From positions 1 to 64,000 of the forward strand of contig JBHELT010000020.1 in NCBI GenBank assembly GCA_046262935.1: DNA of 64,000 nucleotides, in the 5' to 3' direction. The notes beneath the pieces are model-generated. The model was not told the DNA's origin, searched no databases, and saw only the letters and a program-made list of their open reading frames with translations. This document shows positions 28,474 through 37,496 of the stretch, one piece after another; the stretch's first letter is position 1, and every line of letters begins with the position of its first letter. Made by a program: the position numbers and the translations under genes. The stretch is from JBHELT01 sp046262935 (lineage in GTDB: Bacteria > Actinomycetota > CADDZG01 > JAHWKV01).

Positions 28474-29453
28474 CCCGGCTCTTTCGGAAGAACATCGATC
28501 GTTGAGATGTTGTTGATGGTCACAGAGTCCAAACCATCGGTTCCCGAGAATCGCAGATCGTCCTTCACAACAAGGGCCCCATACTCGGTCGCCAAGAAAT
28601 AGTGACCGGTGAATTGCAGGTCCTTTCCGGGTCCCACGATCTGGCCGGTCGTAACCTCTATGTCCCATGCGTCGAGATGGTGGCCGCATGCATCGATCAA
28701 GCTCTTGCCGTCAACCTGGGCCTCCAGGACCATTGAGGTACCTTGTGATGCATCGCTGCCGCTAGATCTGTATTTCCGGCCGACCAAAGAATTGGTCTCA
28801 TCCTCAAGGTTCGTGCCGAACTCGCGTGCAGGGAAAGGCATCAGCGTGATCGGTGGACTTGGGGTGAAGCTATCGAAGCCGTTCTCTCTTGGAGTCACAA
28901 CTTGAGTCATGAACACTCCCCTGTTAACGCTATCTGGGTTATTCGTGACGTGATAACTCGTTGTCGTTTCGGTGCCCCCCAGACCGATCGAAACCATGAA
29001 GTCGTAATCACCATTAGACGCAGGTACTACATCGTGCACACGCCGCGTTATCTGCGGAGGGTAATCACTTGTGCCTTTACCTTGGGTCCTAAAGAATCCA
29101 GAGTTGCGATATGGATACACGGCGTCTAACGGGGGCTTCTTGGCCGAGTCGAAGGCCACCAGTTCTGCGGGAGCCTGTGGATCGGCGACCGGGCAAGCAG
29201 GAGGTGGCGCAGGGGGAACGAACCCTGTACCAAACCGTGGTATCGCAGGCTCGATGAAGCCGGGAAAACCAAGGGGACTCAGGTTGATATTGCTGGGTCC
29301 CAATGGTGGCTCTGCCTTGTTCTGCTCGCCCAGAACGATGTCGACGGCGACCTCTTTGGTGCCGATCTCAACCGGGATGTGAGGGCCACACGCTGACAGG
29401 CCCACGAGCGAGCACAGCATCGCAATACCCAGGAAGGGTCGGGGTTTGTTCAT
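28470..29453 (-). CDS. lipoprotein of unknown function
   Basis: 327 residues with a clear lipoprotein signal ending LVGLSAC. The mature part starts with a proline-rich stretch and then strand-rich segments with polar loops (for example DYDFMVSIGLGGTETTTSYHV). It ends with a region about a hydrophobic strand pattern, DLQFTGHYFLATEYGALVV. I do not recognise a family. ATG 29453 overlaps the upstream stop by 4 nt and its stop overlaps the Opp-type binding protein in the same way, so it is made together with the TgpA-like protein. It may be an outer-face partner of that membrane protein or of the transporter. Confidence 0.75.
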   Translation of the reverse strand: MNKPRPFLGIAMLCSLVGLSACGPHIPVEIGTKEVAVDIVLGEQNKAEPPLGPSNINLSPLGFPGFIEPAIPRFGTGFVPPAPPPACPVADPQAPAELVAFDSAKKPPLDAVYPYRNSGFFRTQGKGTSDYPPQITRRVHDVVPASNGDYDFMVSIGLGGTETTTSYHVTNNPDSVNRGVFMTQVVTPRENGFDSFTPSPPITLMPFPAREFGTNLEDETNSLVGRKYRSSGSDASQGTSMVLEAQVDGKSLIDACGHHLDAWDIEVTTGQIVGPGKDLQFTGHYFLATEYGALVVKDDLRFSGTDGLDSVTINNISTIDVLPKEPG

Positions 29454-32182
29454 GCGTCGCCACCTCGGCGTGGGTCATAAGTACTGGTTAGTACTTCGGG
29501 CACCTCGGCATCGCCCGATCTGAAACGGAGAACGTCGAGGAATACCTTCGACGAATCGACGAAACTCTTGCGGCTGACGAGTAACTGCATATACGCGCCT
29601 CCAGGCGCGAACCACAGGAGCACCTGCTGTTCGGGAAGCTGCATCGACCAAACCCTCTCGGCCCCCAGTCGCCTAAGGGTGAATCGGCCAGACCCGATCG
29701 AGTGCAAGATCGCATCTTTGATCTCGGGGTCCTGCGTGTCGATGTTCTGCTTGAAGGGTGCGATCTGAATCGAACCCTGGATAACGGAGCCTTGTCGGAT
29801 GGTGAACACTCTGCCCTGTCCAACCAACGCACTGCCACCTGCCTGCTTGTAAGCGATCTCGGCTTTTGGTTCTCTTCTCAATTCGTACTGACCGGCCATC
29901 AGCGGCGCCAGCTTGGCGGGCAGCGATCGCGTTTTGGAGATCCCAATGCCATCGCTGGCGCATGCTGCGAACAACACAAAGATACTGAGCCATGCTGGCA
30001 GGATCCTTCTCAAAGAGGTTCGCTTCTTCTCGCCAGAGACGCGCTCGGGTGTGTGACGCCATGGGTTGGGTAATTCAGAAGAGAATGGATCGCGAAGCGA
30101 CGCCCTCGATCCGATGGCAACGAGACGGTTGAATGCCGGGGCCCCCTTTCGCATGCGGCGTGCGATCGACTGTGCCATCTCTTCCGCTGAACGCACATCA
30201 TCGACGCGAAGATCACGCTGCAGGTCGCCCCACAAGCTTCGAGTGACCAGCCATGCAAGTTCTTCGTTCTCATCGTCATCATCCATCGACGCGATGAACT
30301 CGATCGGGGTCATGCTGGGTTTCCCGATGTTGAGGTCGGTTGCCGCATCACGCAGCTCCGCATACGCGACCATGATCCGCCCCTTCAACCCAACTTTGTT
30401 CGCCCAGCTTCGGCGGAGAGGGCGTCTGAGGCCTTTTGCCAGGCCGGGCAGTGCCCACCAAGCCAGCGCGATCGCGAGGGCGAGCAGCAGACCTATACCT
30501 ATCCAGTAGCGGGCGATCAAGTAGAAAAGACGCACTGTCCTTAGTTTGATGGGAACGTAAACAACAAGGCCGAGGTCTTCGGTAGGCTTGACGTTTGAGT
30601 TGGGGTTCTTCTGCTGGTCGGTGAGGCTCGACTTCGCATGCGGCGGTATCCCGACGATCGGAACCCATCCGAAACCTTGGAAGTACGCCTCAAGCCAAGA
30701 TGCTCCGTTGCGAGGGTGGACCTCGTATCGTCCGGTGCCCTTGATATCTCCCGAGTAATAGCCGTAACCGATCCGTGAAGGTACCCCTGCCCATCTTGCG
30801 ATCAGCGCCTCCGATGCCGTGATCTCAAATGGCGTCCCCTCGCGACCGGCGAGTAACTCGACGACACGGCGAGGAGAAACATCAACAGGGTCCCCGGCGC
30901 CAGCCGCGACCACCTTCTCGTAGAACTTAGCCCTAGCGAACTGAAGGCGGTCCCATGCTACGACAGGGGCGTTGGCGAGCAGACTCACAACTTCGTTCGG
31001 GGGCGTCGGGACCTGAAGGTATGGCTTCAAATCTTCGGATGGGGGCCCCGCCTTAGCCAGTTGCGCACCGCCCGGTGGGAGGGGGCTCGTTACCGTATAC
31101 CTGAGTCCTTTGAAGGCTCTTCGGTCGAAGAGACGAAGCGTTTGGGTCCTTGGGTCGAATTGAGCATCGGCTCCAGAGATTTCGATCGAGATCGGCACGG
31201 CAACATCGGGGACCGAGTGCCCTTCGACATCGGCGATAGCAAAGTCCGACTTCTCGGTGCCCGACGATGTATCGATCTTAGACGCGTAACTGATCTCGGG
31301 CCGCTTCAGGTCCACGAACCTCGATGGATCGAACGGCGGAAGCAACCAAGATCTTCCATCGTACACATCAAGCACTCCGAGCCGCCAAGGACCAGGATGC
31401 GCGGAAGTTACTATGAAGAGCACGCGGTCCCCCGGAGCGGCCGCAGTATGGGGCTTCTGTGGAGGGACCACTCGTTGGCGCGCGGTATCCGGGAACAAGA
31501 ACCCGGCATTACCCAGAAGGAACATCGCGATCAACAAGACGCCGATCATCGCAAAGCCACGCGCAAGTCGGCGCAACTCGAACCCGCTAGTACCATCCGC
31601 TTGCCTGGCCAGATCTGTGCCATATGCAACCGAGAGTGAAGCCATCACGAGGGCGATCGTCACCGAGCTCGTAACGACCTCTTTGTGTGGCGGTTGGACA
31701 AGAGCCGCCGCCATGATCACTGGCAAAGGCAGCACGACGCTGAGTTTGGTCCTGGCGGTCCCTGACGGAAGTGCAACTGCGGCCGAACTAAGTACCGCGA
31801 AGAATACGAAGATGACAAAGCGCCATCCTGGATCGAAAGAAATGGGCGGCTGCGCAAGACCGCCCGCCTTCAGCACTTCCAAAACCAGATGAGGAAGATT
31901 GGCGTTGCCTCCAGTAGCGAACGGAAGCACCAGGGCAGAACCCACGATCACGGCACCGGGAAGAACAAGTGCCTGAAACAGCGACGGCCTTTTCGATGCA
32001 TAAGATGCAACCACCGAAAGAGCCCCAACCGCGCAGGCCGATATGGCGATCAGACGCGGGATTGCCCCGGTGAAGACCCCAGCCACCATCCATGCCGCAG
32101 CCGCGCTCGACAAGAATCCCGCCAGGCCGATGCGGACGATGCTCACAGGCTTTTCCTCTACCGCTGAACTCAGACTCATCAT
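29450..32182 (-). CDS. TgpA-like membrane protein with degenerate transglutaminase domain and C-terminal lipoprotein-like extension
   Basis: 910 residues from ATG 32182 (shares ATGA with the DUF58 stop). N-terminal membrane segments resemble DUF3488; a transglutaminase-like domain follows at about residues 400-540; then one membrane segment and a DUF4129-like cytoplasmic helix region (YAELRDAATDLNI, SMTPIEFI). By eye, all three catalytic positions are changed: Cys to Pro in REGTPFEITAS, His to Ala in RNGASWLEAYF, Asp to Val just after GFGWVPI. It is thus probably not an active transglutaminase. Beyond the usual end comes LPAWLSIFVLFAAC, a lipobox-like signal, and a 170-residue strand-rich domain. 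MoxR-DUF58-TgpA groups are common in Actinomycetota; the job is poorly known. Confidence 0.85.
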   Translation of the reverse strand: MMSLSSAVEEKPVSIVRIGLAGFLSSAAAAWMVAGVFTGAIPRLIAISACAVGALSVVASYASKRPSLFQALVLPGAVIVGSALVLPFATGGNANLPHLVLEVLKAGGLAQPPISFDPGWRFVIFVFFAVLSSAAVALPSGTARTKLSVVLPLPVIMAAALVQPPHKEVVTSSVTIALVMASLSVAYGTDLARQADGTSGFELRRLARGFAMIGVLLIAMFLLGNAGFLFPDTARQRVVPPQKPHTAAAPGDRVLFIVTSAHPGPWRLGVLDVYDGRSWLLPPFDPSRFVDLKRPEISYASKIDTSSGTEKSDFAIADVEGHSVPDVAVPISIEISGADAQFDPRTQTLRLFDRRAFKGLRYTVTSPLPPGGAQLAKAGPPSEDLKPYLQVPTPPNEVVSLLANAPVVAWDRLQFARAKFYEKVVAAGAGDPVDVSPRRVVELLAGREGTPFEITASEALIARWAGVPSRIGYGYYSGDIKGTGRYEVHPRNGASWLEAYFQGFGWVPIVGIPPHAKSSLTDQQKNPNSNVKPTEDLGLVVYVPIKLRTVRLFYLIARYWIGIGLLLALAIALAWWALPGLAKGLRRPLRRSWANKVGLKGRIMVAYAELRDAATDLNIGKPSMTPIEFIASMDDDDENEELAWLVTRSLWGDLQRDLRVDDVRSAEEMAQSIARRMRKGAPAFNRLVAIGSRASLRDPFSSELPNPWRHTPERVSGEKKRTSLRRILPAWLSIFVLFAACASDGIGISKTRSLPAKLAPLMAGQYELRREPKAEIAYKQAGGSALVGQGRVFTIRQGSVIQGSIQIAPFKQNIDTQDPEIKDAILHSIGSGRFTLRRLGAERVWSMQLPEQQVLLWFAPGGAYMQLLVSRKSFVDSSKVFLDVLRFRSGDAEVPEVLTSTYDPRRGGDA

Positions 32183-33411
32183 CTGATTCCCGCTCCGACC
32201 GTCCGGCTGAATGCGGCGTCGATCGGAGCGTCCGCTTGGAGTTCCACTAACTGGCATCCCAGGGCACCGGCTCTGTTCAAAGAAGCGGGATCCGATTCGT
32301 CGGTGAGAAGGTGAACGAACAAGATCGAGCCGCCCCGGTCCATCAGTAATTTCAGCATCCCCGCAGTTCGCTCATCGAGATGCGGGCTGACCAACACGTT
32401 GTGACTGTCGCGCCTTGGATCCACGAGCACTCTCTGGATCGCTTCTGATAATGGCTTGTTAGACCGTTTCAACTTCGACATCTCATCCAGGAACGTCATC
32501 TGTTTGCGCGAACCACGCAATCCCTCGGCGATCCGACCTGCTGAGGTCTCTAGCGTGACTGCGAAACCGTCCTTCAAGTGACGCACGCCAAGAGAGGCAG
32601 CCGCGCGCACGGCCGTCTCGAATGTGTCAGATGGATCCCCCTTGGTGTGCCATCTGGCGTCGTTGTCGATGATCAAGGTAACGCGGTCTGTGATCCCCTG
32701 CTCCGCTTCCCGCACAAGGTATCGCCCCGTTCTGGCAACAGCTCGCCATACGATGCGCCTGGGGTCGTCACCGGGGACGTAGTCGCGCATGCCGTAGAAC
32801 TCGAACCCGGTTGGCCACGGTTTCGAGATCGGGGGCCTGATGGGCGGATCCTCCCATTCCCGGCTGAGCACCCGGTCATGGACCCGCTGAGTTGTCGGGT
32901 GGACGATAACCTTCTCGGGCTCTTTCAGGACAAGCCGGCTGCGTGTAAGACCGAAAGGATCGCTCCAGATCGCGGTCATGGGGCCGACATCCAACCACCC
33001 CCGAAGCCGGGGTGTGAAGGCATAAGAGTGCTTGATCGAACCGTTCGCAGTCAAAGAGGGAACCAGTACCCTCACCTTGTTTCCAAGAAGCGGCGAGAGC
33101 TCCTCCTCGAAAACTATCGAACCCGTTCGCCGGGTGGAGGTGAACTCGATCTCTACGGCAACCGTCTGGCCTTCTCGAACCCTTGAAGGTAGTTGGGATC
33201 TTCTCGCCGTGATAGCCGGTTTCCGCTTTCCGACGATGAACAGAACCACGAATAGTGTTGCCGCTCCGTAGACCATCAGGAACAACACCTTGCTTCCTAT
33301 CAGCCTAGCGGCGATCCAGCCAACGAGGTCGATGGCAAGGAATGCAAGGCCACTTGGAGTTATGCCAGTTCTTCGTTCGATCGTCGCAACGATCCCGCGG
33401 CCCCTGTTCAC
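32179..33411 (-). CDS. DUF58 domain protein
   Basis: 410 residues with two N-terminal membrane helices (residues about 20-60), a strand-rich region, and the DUF58 signature GFEFYGMRDYVPGDDPRRIVW followed by a VWA-like fold (VTLIIDNDARW). DUF58 proteins accompany MoxR ATPases, which are thought to act as their chaperones in assembling membrane-associated complexes. The GTG start at 33411 overlaps the MoxR stop (GTGA). Confidence 0.9.
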   Translation of the reverse strand: MNRGRGIVATIERRTGITPSGLAFLAIDLVGWIAARLIGSKVLFLMVYGAATLFVVLFIVGKRKPAITARRSQLPSRVREGQTVAVEIEFTSTRRTGSIVFEEELSPLLGNKVRVLVPSLTANGSIKHSYAFTPRLRGWLDVGPMTAIWSDPFGLTRSRLVLKEPEKVIVHPTTQRVHDRVLSREWEDPPIRPPISKPWPTGFEFYGMRDYVPGDDPRRIVWRAVARTGRYLVREAEQGITDRVTLIIDNDARWHTKGDPSDTFETAVRAAASLGVRHLKDGFAVTLETSAGRIAEGLRGSRKQMTFLDEMSKLKRSNKPLSEAIQRVLVDPRRDSHNVLVSPHLDERTAGMLKLLMDRGGSILFVHLLTDESDPASLNRAGALGCQLVELQADAPIDAAFSRTVGAGIR

Positions 33412-34394
33412 CCCGCTTGAGTCGCGATACCCATGGGCACCTTCACTCTCCTAAGCAAACCATCGATGACATTTTCGACTGTCTCGTCTCGCAGAACTGC
33501 ATCGGGGGCGAGTATCAGCCGGTGCGCCATCACAGGATGGACGAGGGCTTTCACGTCATCGGGCAGTACATCATCTCGGCCCTGCGAAGCGGCCAACACC
33601 CTCGATGCTCGCATCAACGACAATGATGCGCGGGTGCTTGCCCCGAGTTCCAACGACTTTTCCTCTCGAGTTGCATGCGTGATATCCACGATGTAAAGAC
33701 GGATGGCCTCTGAAACGGTAACTCCTGTTGCCCAATCGATCATCTGCAGTACCTGCTCTGGTTCGATGACCGATCCAAGATCGAGGATCGCTTCCTTCTT
33801 GATATTGACGTTCAAGACTTCCGACTCGGAAGAGCGGTCTAGGTAACCGATCGACAGCTTGAACAGGAACCTGTCAAGTTGAGCCTCGGGCAATGGGAAC
33901 GTACCGGACAGCTCAATAGGGTTCTGAGTCGCGAGCACGATGAAAGGGTCGGGCAGTTGGTAAGTTGTCCCGTCTGCCGTGATGTTCTTCTCGCCCATCG
34001 CCTCAAGGAACGCCGACTGCGTCTTGGGTGTTGCCCTGTTTATCTCATCGGCCAAAAGTACATTCGCGAATATCGGACCGGGGCGAAAGATGAAGTCTCC
34101 AGACTTGCGGTCGAGAACAGGCGAACCAGTTACATCCGATGGAAGAAGGTCTGGGGTGCACTGGATGCGTGAGACCTTAGCGTTGATCGTCTGAGATATA
34201 GCCCGGGCCAGCATGGTTTTGCCGGTTCCAGGAACATCCTCTAGAAGGACGTGGCCTTCAGCGAAGAGGGCGACAAGAGCATTGCGGATCACATGTGTCT
34301 TGCCCTTGATGACTTTCTCGATGTTGGCGAGCATGTCGTCGAAGGTTTTCTTGAATGCCAGCCTATCCATCTCTTCATGGCGACGTTTCGTCAT
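33408..34394 (-). CDS. MoxR-family AAA+ ATPase
   Basis: 328 residues. Walker A GTGKT after LLEDVP, Walker B VLLADEINRA, sensor 1 LATQNPIE, and the arginine-finger region PEAQLDRFLF are all intact, as is the C-terminal lid (STRASLSLMRASRVLA, PDDVKALVHPVMAHRL). It is expected to remodel the DUF58/TgpA partners encoded next. Start ATG 34394 has GGGAGAG just upstream. The 9-nt gap to the transporter gene is the only real gap in the operon and may mark an internal level of regulation. Confidence 0.92.
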   Translation of the reverse strand: MTKRRHEEMDRLAFKKTFDDMLANIEKVIKGKTHVIRNALVALFAEGHVLLEDVPGTGKTMLARAISQTINAKVSRIQCTPDLLPSDVTGSPVLDRKSGDFIFRPGPIFANVLLADEINRATPKTQSAFLEAMGEKNITADGTTYQLPDPFIVLATQNPIELSGTFPLPEAQLDRFLFKLSIGYLDRSSESEVLNVNIKKEAILDLGSVIEPEQVLQMIDWATGVTVSEAIRLYIVDITHATREEKSLELGASTRASLSLMRASRVLAASQGRDDVLPDDVKALVHPVMAHRLILAPDAVLRDETVENVIDGLLRRVKVPMGIATQAG

Positions 34395-34403
34395 TTCTCT
34401 CCC

Positions 34404-37400
34404 TTACCGTTTCATAGAAGGAACACCGGCTGGCTCGCCGGATCTCGTGATCACGCTCATGCTGGTTCCCATGTAACTGCTGACAACTTGAGGGTCATTT
34501 ACAACGTCGTTGGGCAGGCCCTGCGCAACTACACGACCAAGCACCATGGCAACCAGTCTGTGCGAAAGGGAGGTCACCAAAGGGATGTCGTGCTCGATGA
34601 TCAAGATCCCACAACCGGTCTGCCTCACTAACCGCCTGAGCACGGGCCCTAGCTGTTCGGTTTCAGCCTGAGCCAAGCCAGAGGATGGCTCATCGAGCAA
34701 GAGTACTTTGGGAGCCGACGCCATGATGCAAGCGATATCCACGATCCTTCTGGTTGCAGTTGAAAGCTCTCCTACGAACTTATTCTGATAAGCGTCGAGC
34801 CCCAAGATCTTGATCAGATCATCGACCTTGCGGTACGTACGCCTCTCTGCACGTCTTACCGACGGACTCCAAAACGCGCTTGCAAGCATCGACTCTTTAT
34901 CCAGTTCCTGTTCGAACGCGACCGCGATGGCCTCGCGCGCCGTCATCGAGGGGAAAAGCTTTGCGCTTTGGAATGATCTACCCAGACCGACGCGGGCCCT
35001 TGCGTCCGGGCTGAGGCGTGTAACGTCATTGCCTTCAACCAACACCATCCCCGAAGATGCCTGCGCCACTCCGCTGATCGCATCGAACAGCGTCGTCTTT
35101 CCGGCTCCGTTCGGCCCGATGATGCCTACGATCTCGCCCTGCGCAAGCGAGATAGACACATCCGTAACGGCAGCGATGCCCCCATAAGAAACGCTCAGGT
35201 CCGACACTTCCAACGAAAGAACCGACGTCTCAGCACTCGCGCGAGCAGATGCACGCTCCGAACTGCCGGGCCCCCCGGCCGCACCTGATAGGAATACCGA
35301 ACGCATCACATCGGGCCGCTGAAGGAGCTCGGCGGTTCCTCCCACGAATCGCACTTCTCCTTTCTCCATGAAGACCGCGCGCTCTGCGATGGTTAGGGCA
35401 ACATTCCCCGATTGTTCAACGACGATGATGGTGGTTCCCAGCTTGCGAATCTCACGCAAGATTTCCAACAGACGCGCTACTACCGATGGCGCAAGACCAA
35501 GGGTAAGCTCATCGATCATGAGCAGCCTGGGTCGCATCAGGAAGGATTGACCCAGGGCAAGCATCTGCTGTTCGCCCCCGGAAAGACTTCCGGCCTGTTG
35601 GTCCATCCTCTCGCGAAGTACAGGGAAGTATTCGAGCACTCTGTAGATGCGGTCGCCAAGTGGCTGTTCGCTCTCCTTCAGCCATCCTGCGGCACGCAGA
35701 TTCTCGGCAACCGTCAGACTTGGGAATATCGCTCTTCCGCCGGGAAGCATGACCACTCCGTCGGATGCGTTCTTGTATGCGGGGGCGTGAGTTATGTCGC
35801 GCCCGCCCAGGAAGATTGCTCCGTTGGAGGCTTCTTGGATGCCCGCTATCGCCCTTAGCAATGTCGACTTTCCGGCACCGTTTGTTCCTAGCAACGCGAC
35901 GATCTCGCCTTCCTCGACATCGAGGTCGACACCGAAAAGGACCTGCACGCCATCGTAATGAACATCGACTCCTCGGCACACGATCATCTTGGCTGAGCCG
36001 GAAAGCTTCGCCTTGCGGGACTCCTCGTCTGCAACAGCCGCCAGTCTCGCCGCGTTGATGTCTCGTTCAACACCGGATCCGGATGTGCCGAGGATGACTG
36101 CGGCCACCAGATACAGGGGGCTGAAGATCAAGAGCGCCGGCCTTATCCCCAGGTGGTTGGCTAATGTTCCCAATATCGCGATCAGAGCCATCCCCAATAA
36201 CTGCCACGGCGCGATGGTTTGCATGCCGAGCCCGCGGATGCGAGCGGGGACCGTGAGCGACACGAGGGTGAACAATGCCGGTGCGAACAAAGCACTCGTG
36301 AACGTGACCGGAATGGTGATGATCACCGAAACTATGTAGTTTGGCGAGATAGCGAGTCCAACGACTGCCAGCGATTGGACCACGAGAAGAAGACCCATGA
36401 TGCTCATGAATAGCCCCGGCCTCTCAGACAGGATGCGATCCGATACCGGGCCCGACAAGATCAATCCGATCAAACCAACCAAGCCCCCGAAAGCGACTAT
36501 GGTGCCGCGCGTTTTTACGTCGAGGCCAAACACCTCCGCGTAATAAACGCCAAGCAGAAGCAACGTTCCAGCTCCGGCGGCGTGCAGGAAGGGTGTTGCG
36601 TACCAAAGCCTCCTTATCGTCGTGATGCTTCTTGCAGCTCGCCAAGCTTCAGCCCATCCAACGGGTGGCTGTTCATCGCTGGCTTCTTCTGCCGAAAGGC
36701 CTTGCTCGATCTTGTCTTGAAACCCCCGTGCAGGTTCCTTGATCAGGAAGGTGCCGAGGGAAACGATCGTGGCGATGGCGCCGAACAGGATGACAGTCGC
36801 CCTCCACCCGTAGGCTTGTCCTACGAACCCAGCAAGGAAGGCCCCACTGATGGCGCCCAACTGCCCTGCCACCCCAAGGAATGCGAACACACGAGAGCGT
36901 GTGCGCGATGGGTAGATATCGGTAAGAAGCGGGAAGCCCGCCGGCTGCGAGACGGAACCACCCAAACCCATACCGATCCTGCTCATCACCAGCTGGGGAA
37001 TACCCCCGGCGATCCCCATACCGATCGTTGAAGCATTAGCAACCACTGCACCGATCCGAAGCATCCATACGCGCTTCAGGCGATCCGCCAGATATCCCAT
37101 CAAAGGAGAGACCACCAGGGTGATGGTTCCAAGCACCGTCGCTAAGGTGAACAGAAACCCCAGATCGAAGGCGAAATCCGCGCGCATCTCCGGAAGAAGG
37201 ATGCCGAGCGCTTGCATGTCCCAGCCGACAACCAAAGCTGAGAGCGCCATCACGAACAACGGGATACGAGGAGCCCCGCCCGTTATGTCCCGCGGATCGA
37301 GATCCTTCAAGCGATCTCTCACCTGCGTCCTCGTCCAGCGTTTTCCCGCCGGCTGGGGTGCGACTGACCGCATGTTTATGTGGCGTTCCTCGGTTGCGGC

Positions 37401-37496
37401 CGTGGTTTCTCGCTGCGTCGGAACCATAGCGCGCGGCTCGATGGTCGTTCGATCCTCGTGGGAGCCGGTTGGCTCAGCCAACGAAACTCTCCTCAT
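34404..37496 (-). CDS. MFS transporter fused to two branched-chain-amino-acid-type ABC ATPases
   Basis: 1,030 residues from ATG 37496, which overlaps the LivH-LivM stop by 23 nt; ATGs at 37427 and 37373 are alternatives. Residues about 50-470 are a 12-helix MFS carrier with GYLADRLKR in the 2-3 loop. Residues about 490-720 are a LivF-like ATPase (GTNGAGKST, LSGGEQQ, LMIDELTLGL). Residues about 765-1015 are a LivG-like ATPase (GPNGAGKTT, VLLLDEPSSGL) with a signature reading LSTATRR instead of LSYGQ. The ATPases probably drive the LivH-LivM fused permease encoded just upstream, while the MFS part may move the same or another solute. Three separate functions in one chain are unusual. Confidence 0.9.
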   Translation of the reverse strand: MRRVSLAEPTGSHEDRTTIEPRAMVPTQRETTAATEERHINMRSVAPQPAGKRWTRTQVRDRLKDLDPRDITGGAPRIPLFVMALSALVVGWDMQALGILLPEMRADFAFDLGFLFTLATVLGTITLVVSPLMGYLADRLKRVWMLRIGAVVANASTIGMGIAGGIPQLVMSRIGMGLGGSVSQPAGFPLLTDIYPSRTRSRVFAFLGVAGQLGAISGAFLAGFVGQAYGWRATVILFGAIATIVSLGTFLIKEPARGFQDKIEQGLSAEEASDEQPPVGWAEAWRAARSITTIRRLWYATPFLHAAGAGTLLLLGVYYAEVFGLDVKTRGTIVAFGGLVGLIGLILSGPVSDRILSERPGLFMSIMGLLLVVQSLAVVGLAISPNYIVSVIITIPVTFTSALFAPALFTLVSLTVPARIRGLGMQTIAPWQLLGMALIAILGTLANHLGIRPALLIFSPLYLVAAVILGTSGSGVERDINAARLAAVADEESRKAKLSGSAKMIVCRGVDVHYDGVQVLFGVDLDVEEGEIVALLGTNGAGKSTLLRAIAGIQEASNGAIFLGGRDITHAPAYKNASDGVVMLPGGRAIFPSLTVAENLRAAGWLKESEQPLGDRIYRVLEYFPVLRERMDQQAGSLSGGEQQMLALGQSFLMRPRLLMIDELTLGLAPSVVARLLEILREIRKLGTTIIVVEQSGNVALTIAERAVFMEKGEVRFVGGTAELLQRPDVMRSVFLSGAAGGPGSSERASARASAETSVLSLEVSDLSVSYGGIAAVTDVSISLAQGEIVGIIGPNGAGKTTLFDAISGVAQASSGMVLVEGNDVTRLSPDARARVGLGRSFQSAKLFPSMTAREAIAVAFEQELDKESMLASAFWSPSVRRAERRTYRKVDDLIKILGLDAYQNKFVGELSTATRRIVDIACIMASAPKVLLLDEPSSGLAQAETEQLGPVLRRLVRQTGCGILIIEHDIPLVTSLSHRLVAMVLGRVVAQGLPNDVVNDPQVVSSYMGTSMSVITRSGEPAGVPSMKR

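Noticed and set aside
28474..28689. 72-residue N-terminal extension of the Opp-type binding protein
   Set aside because: It overlaps the upstream lipoprotein gene and would bury the lipoprotein signal; ATG 28473 overlaps the upstream stop exactly.
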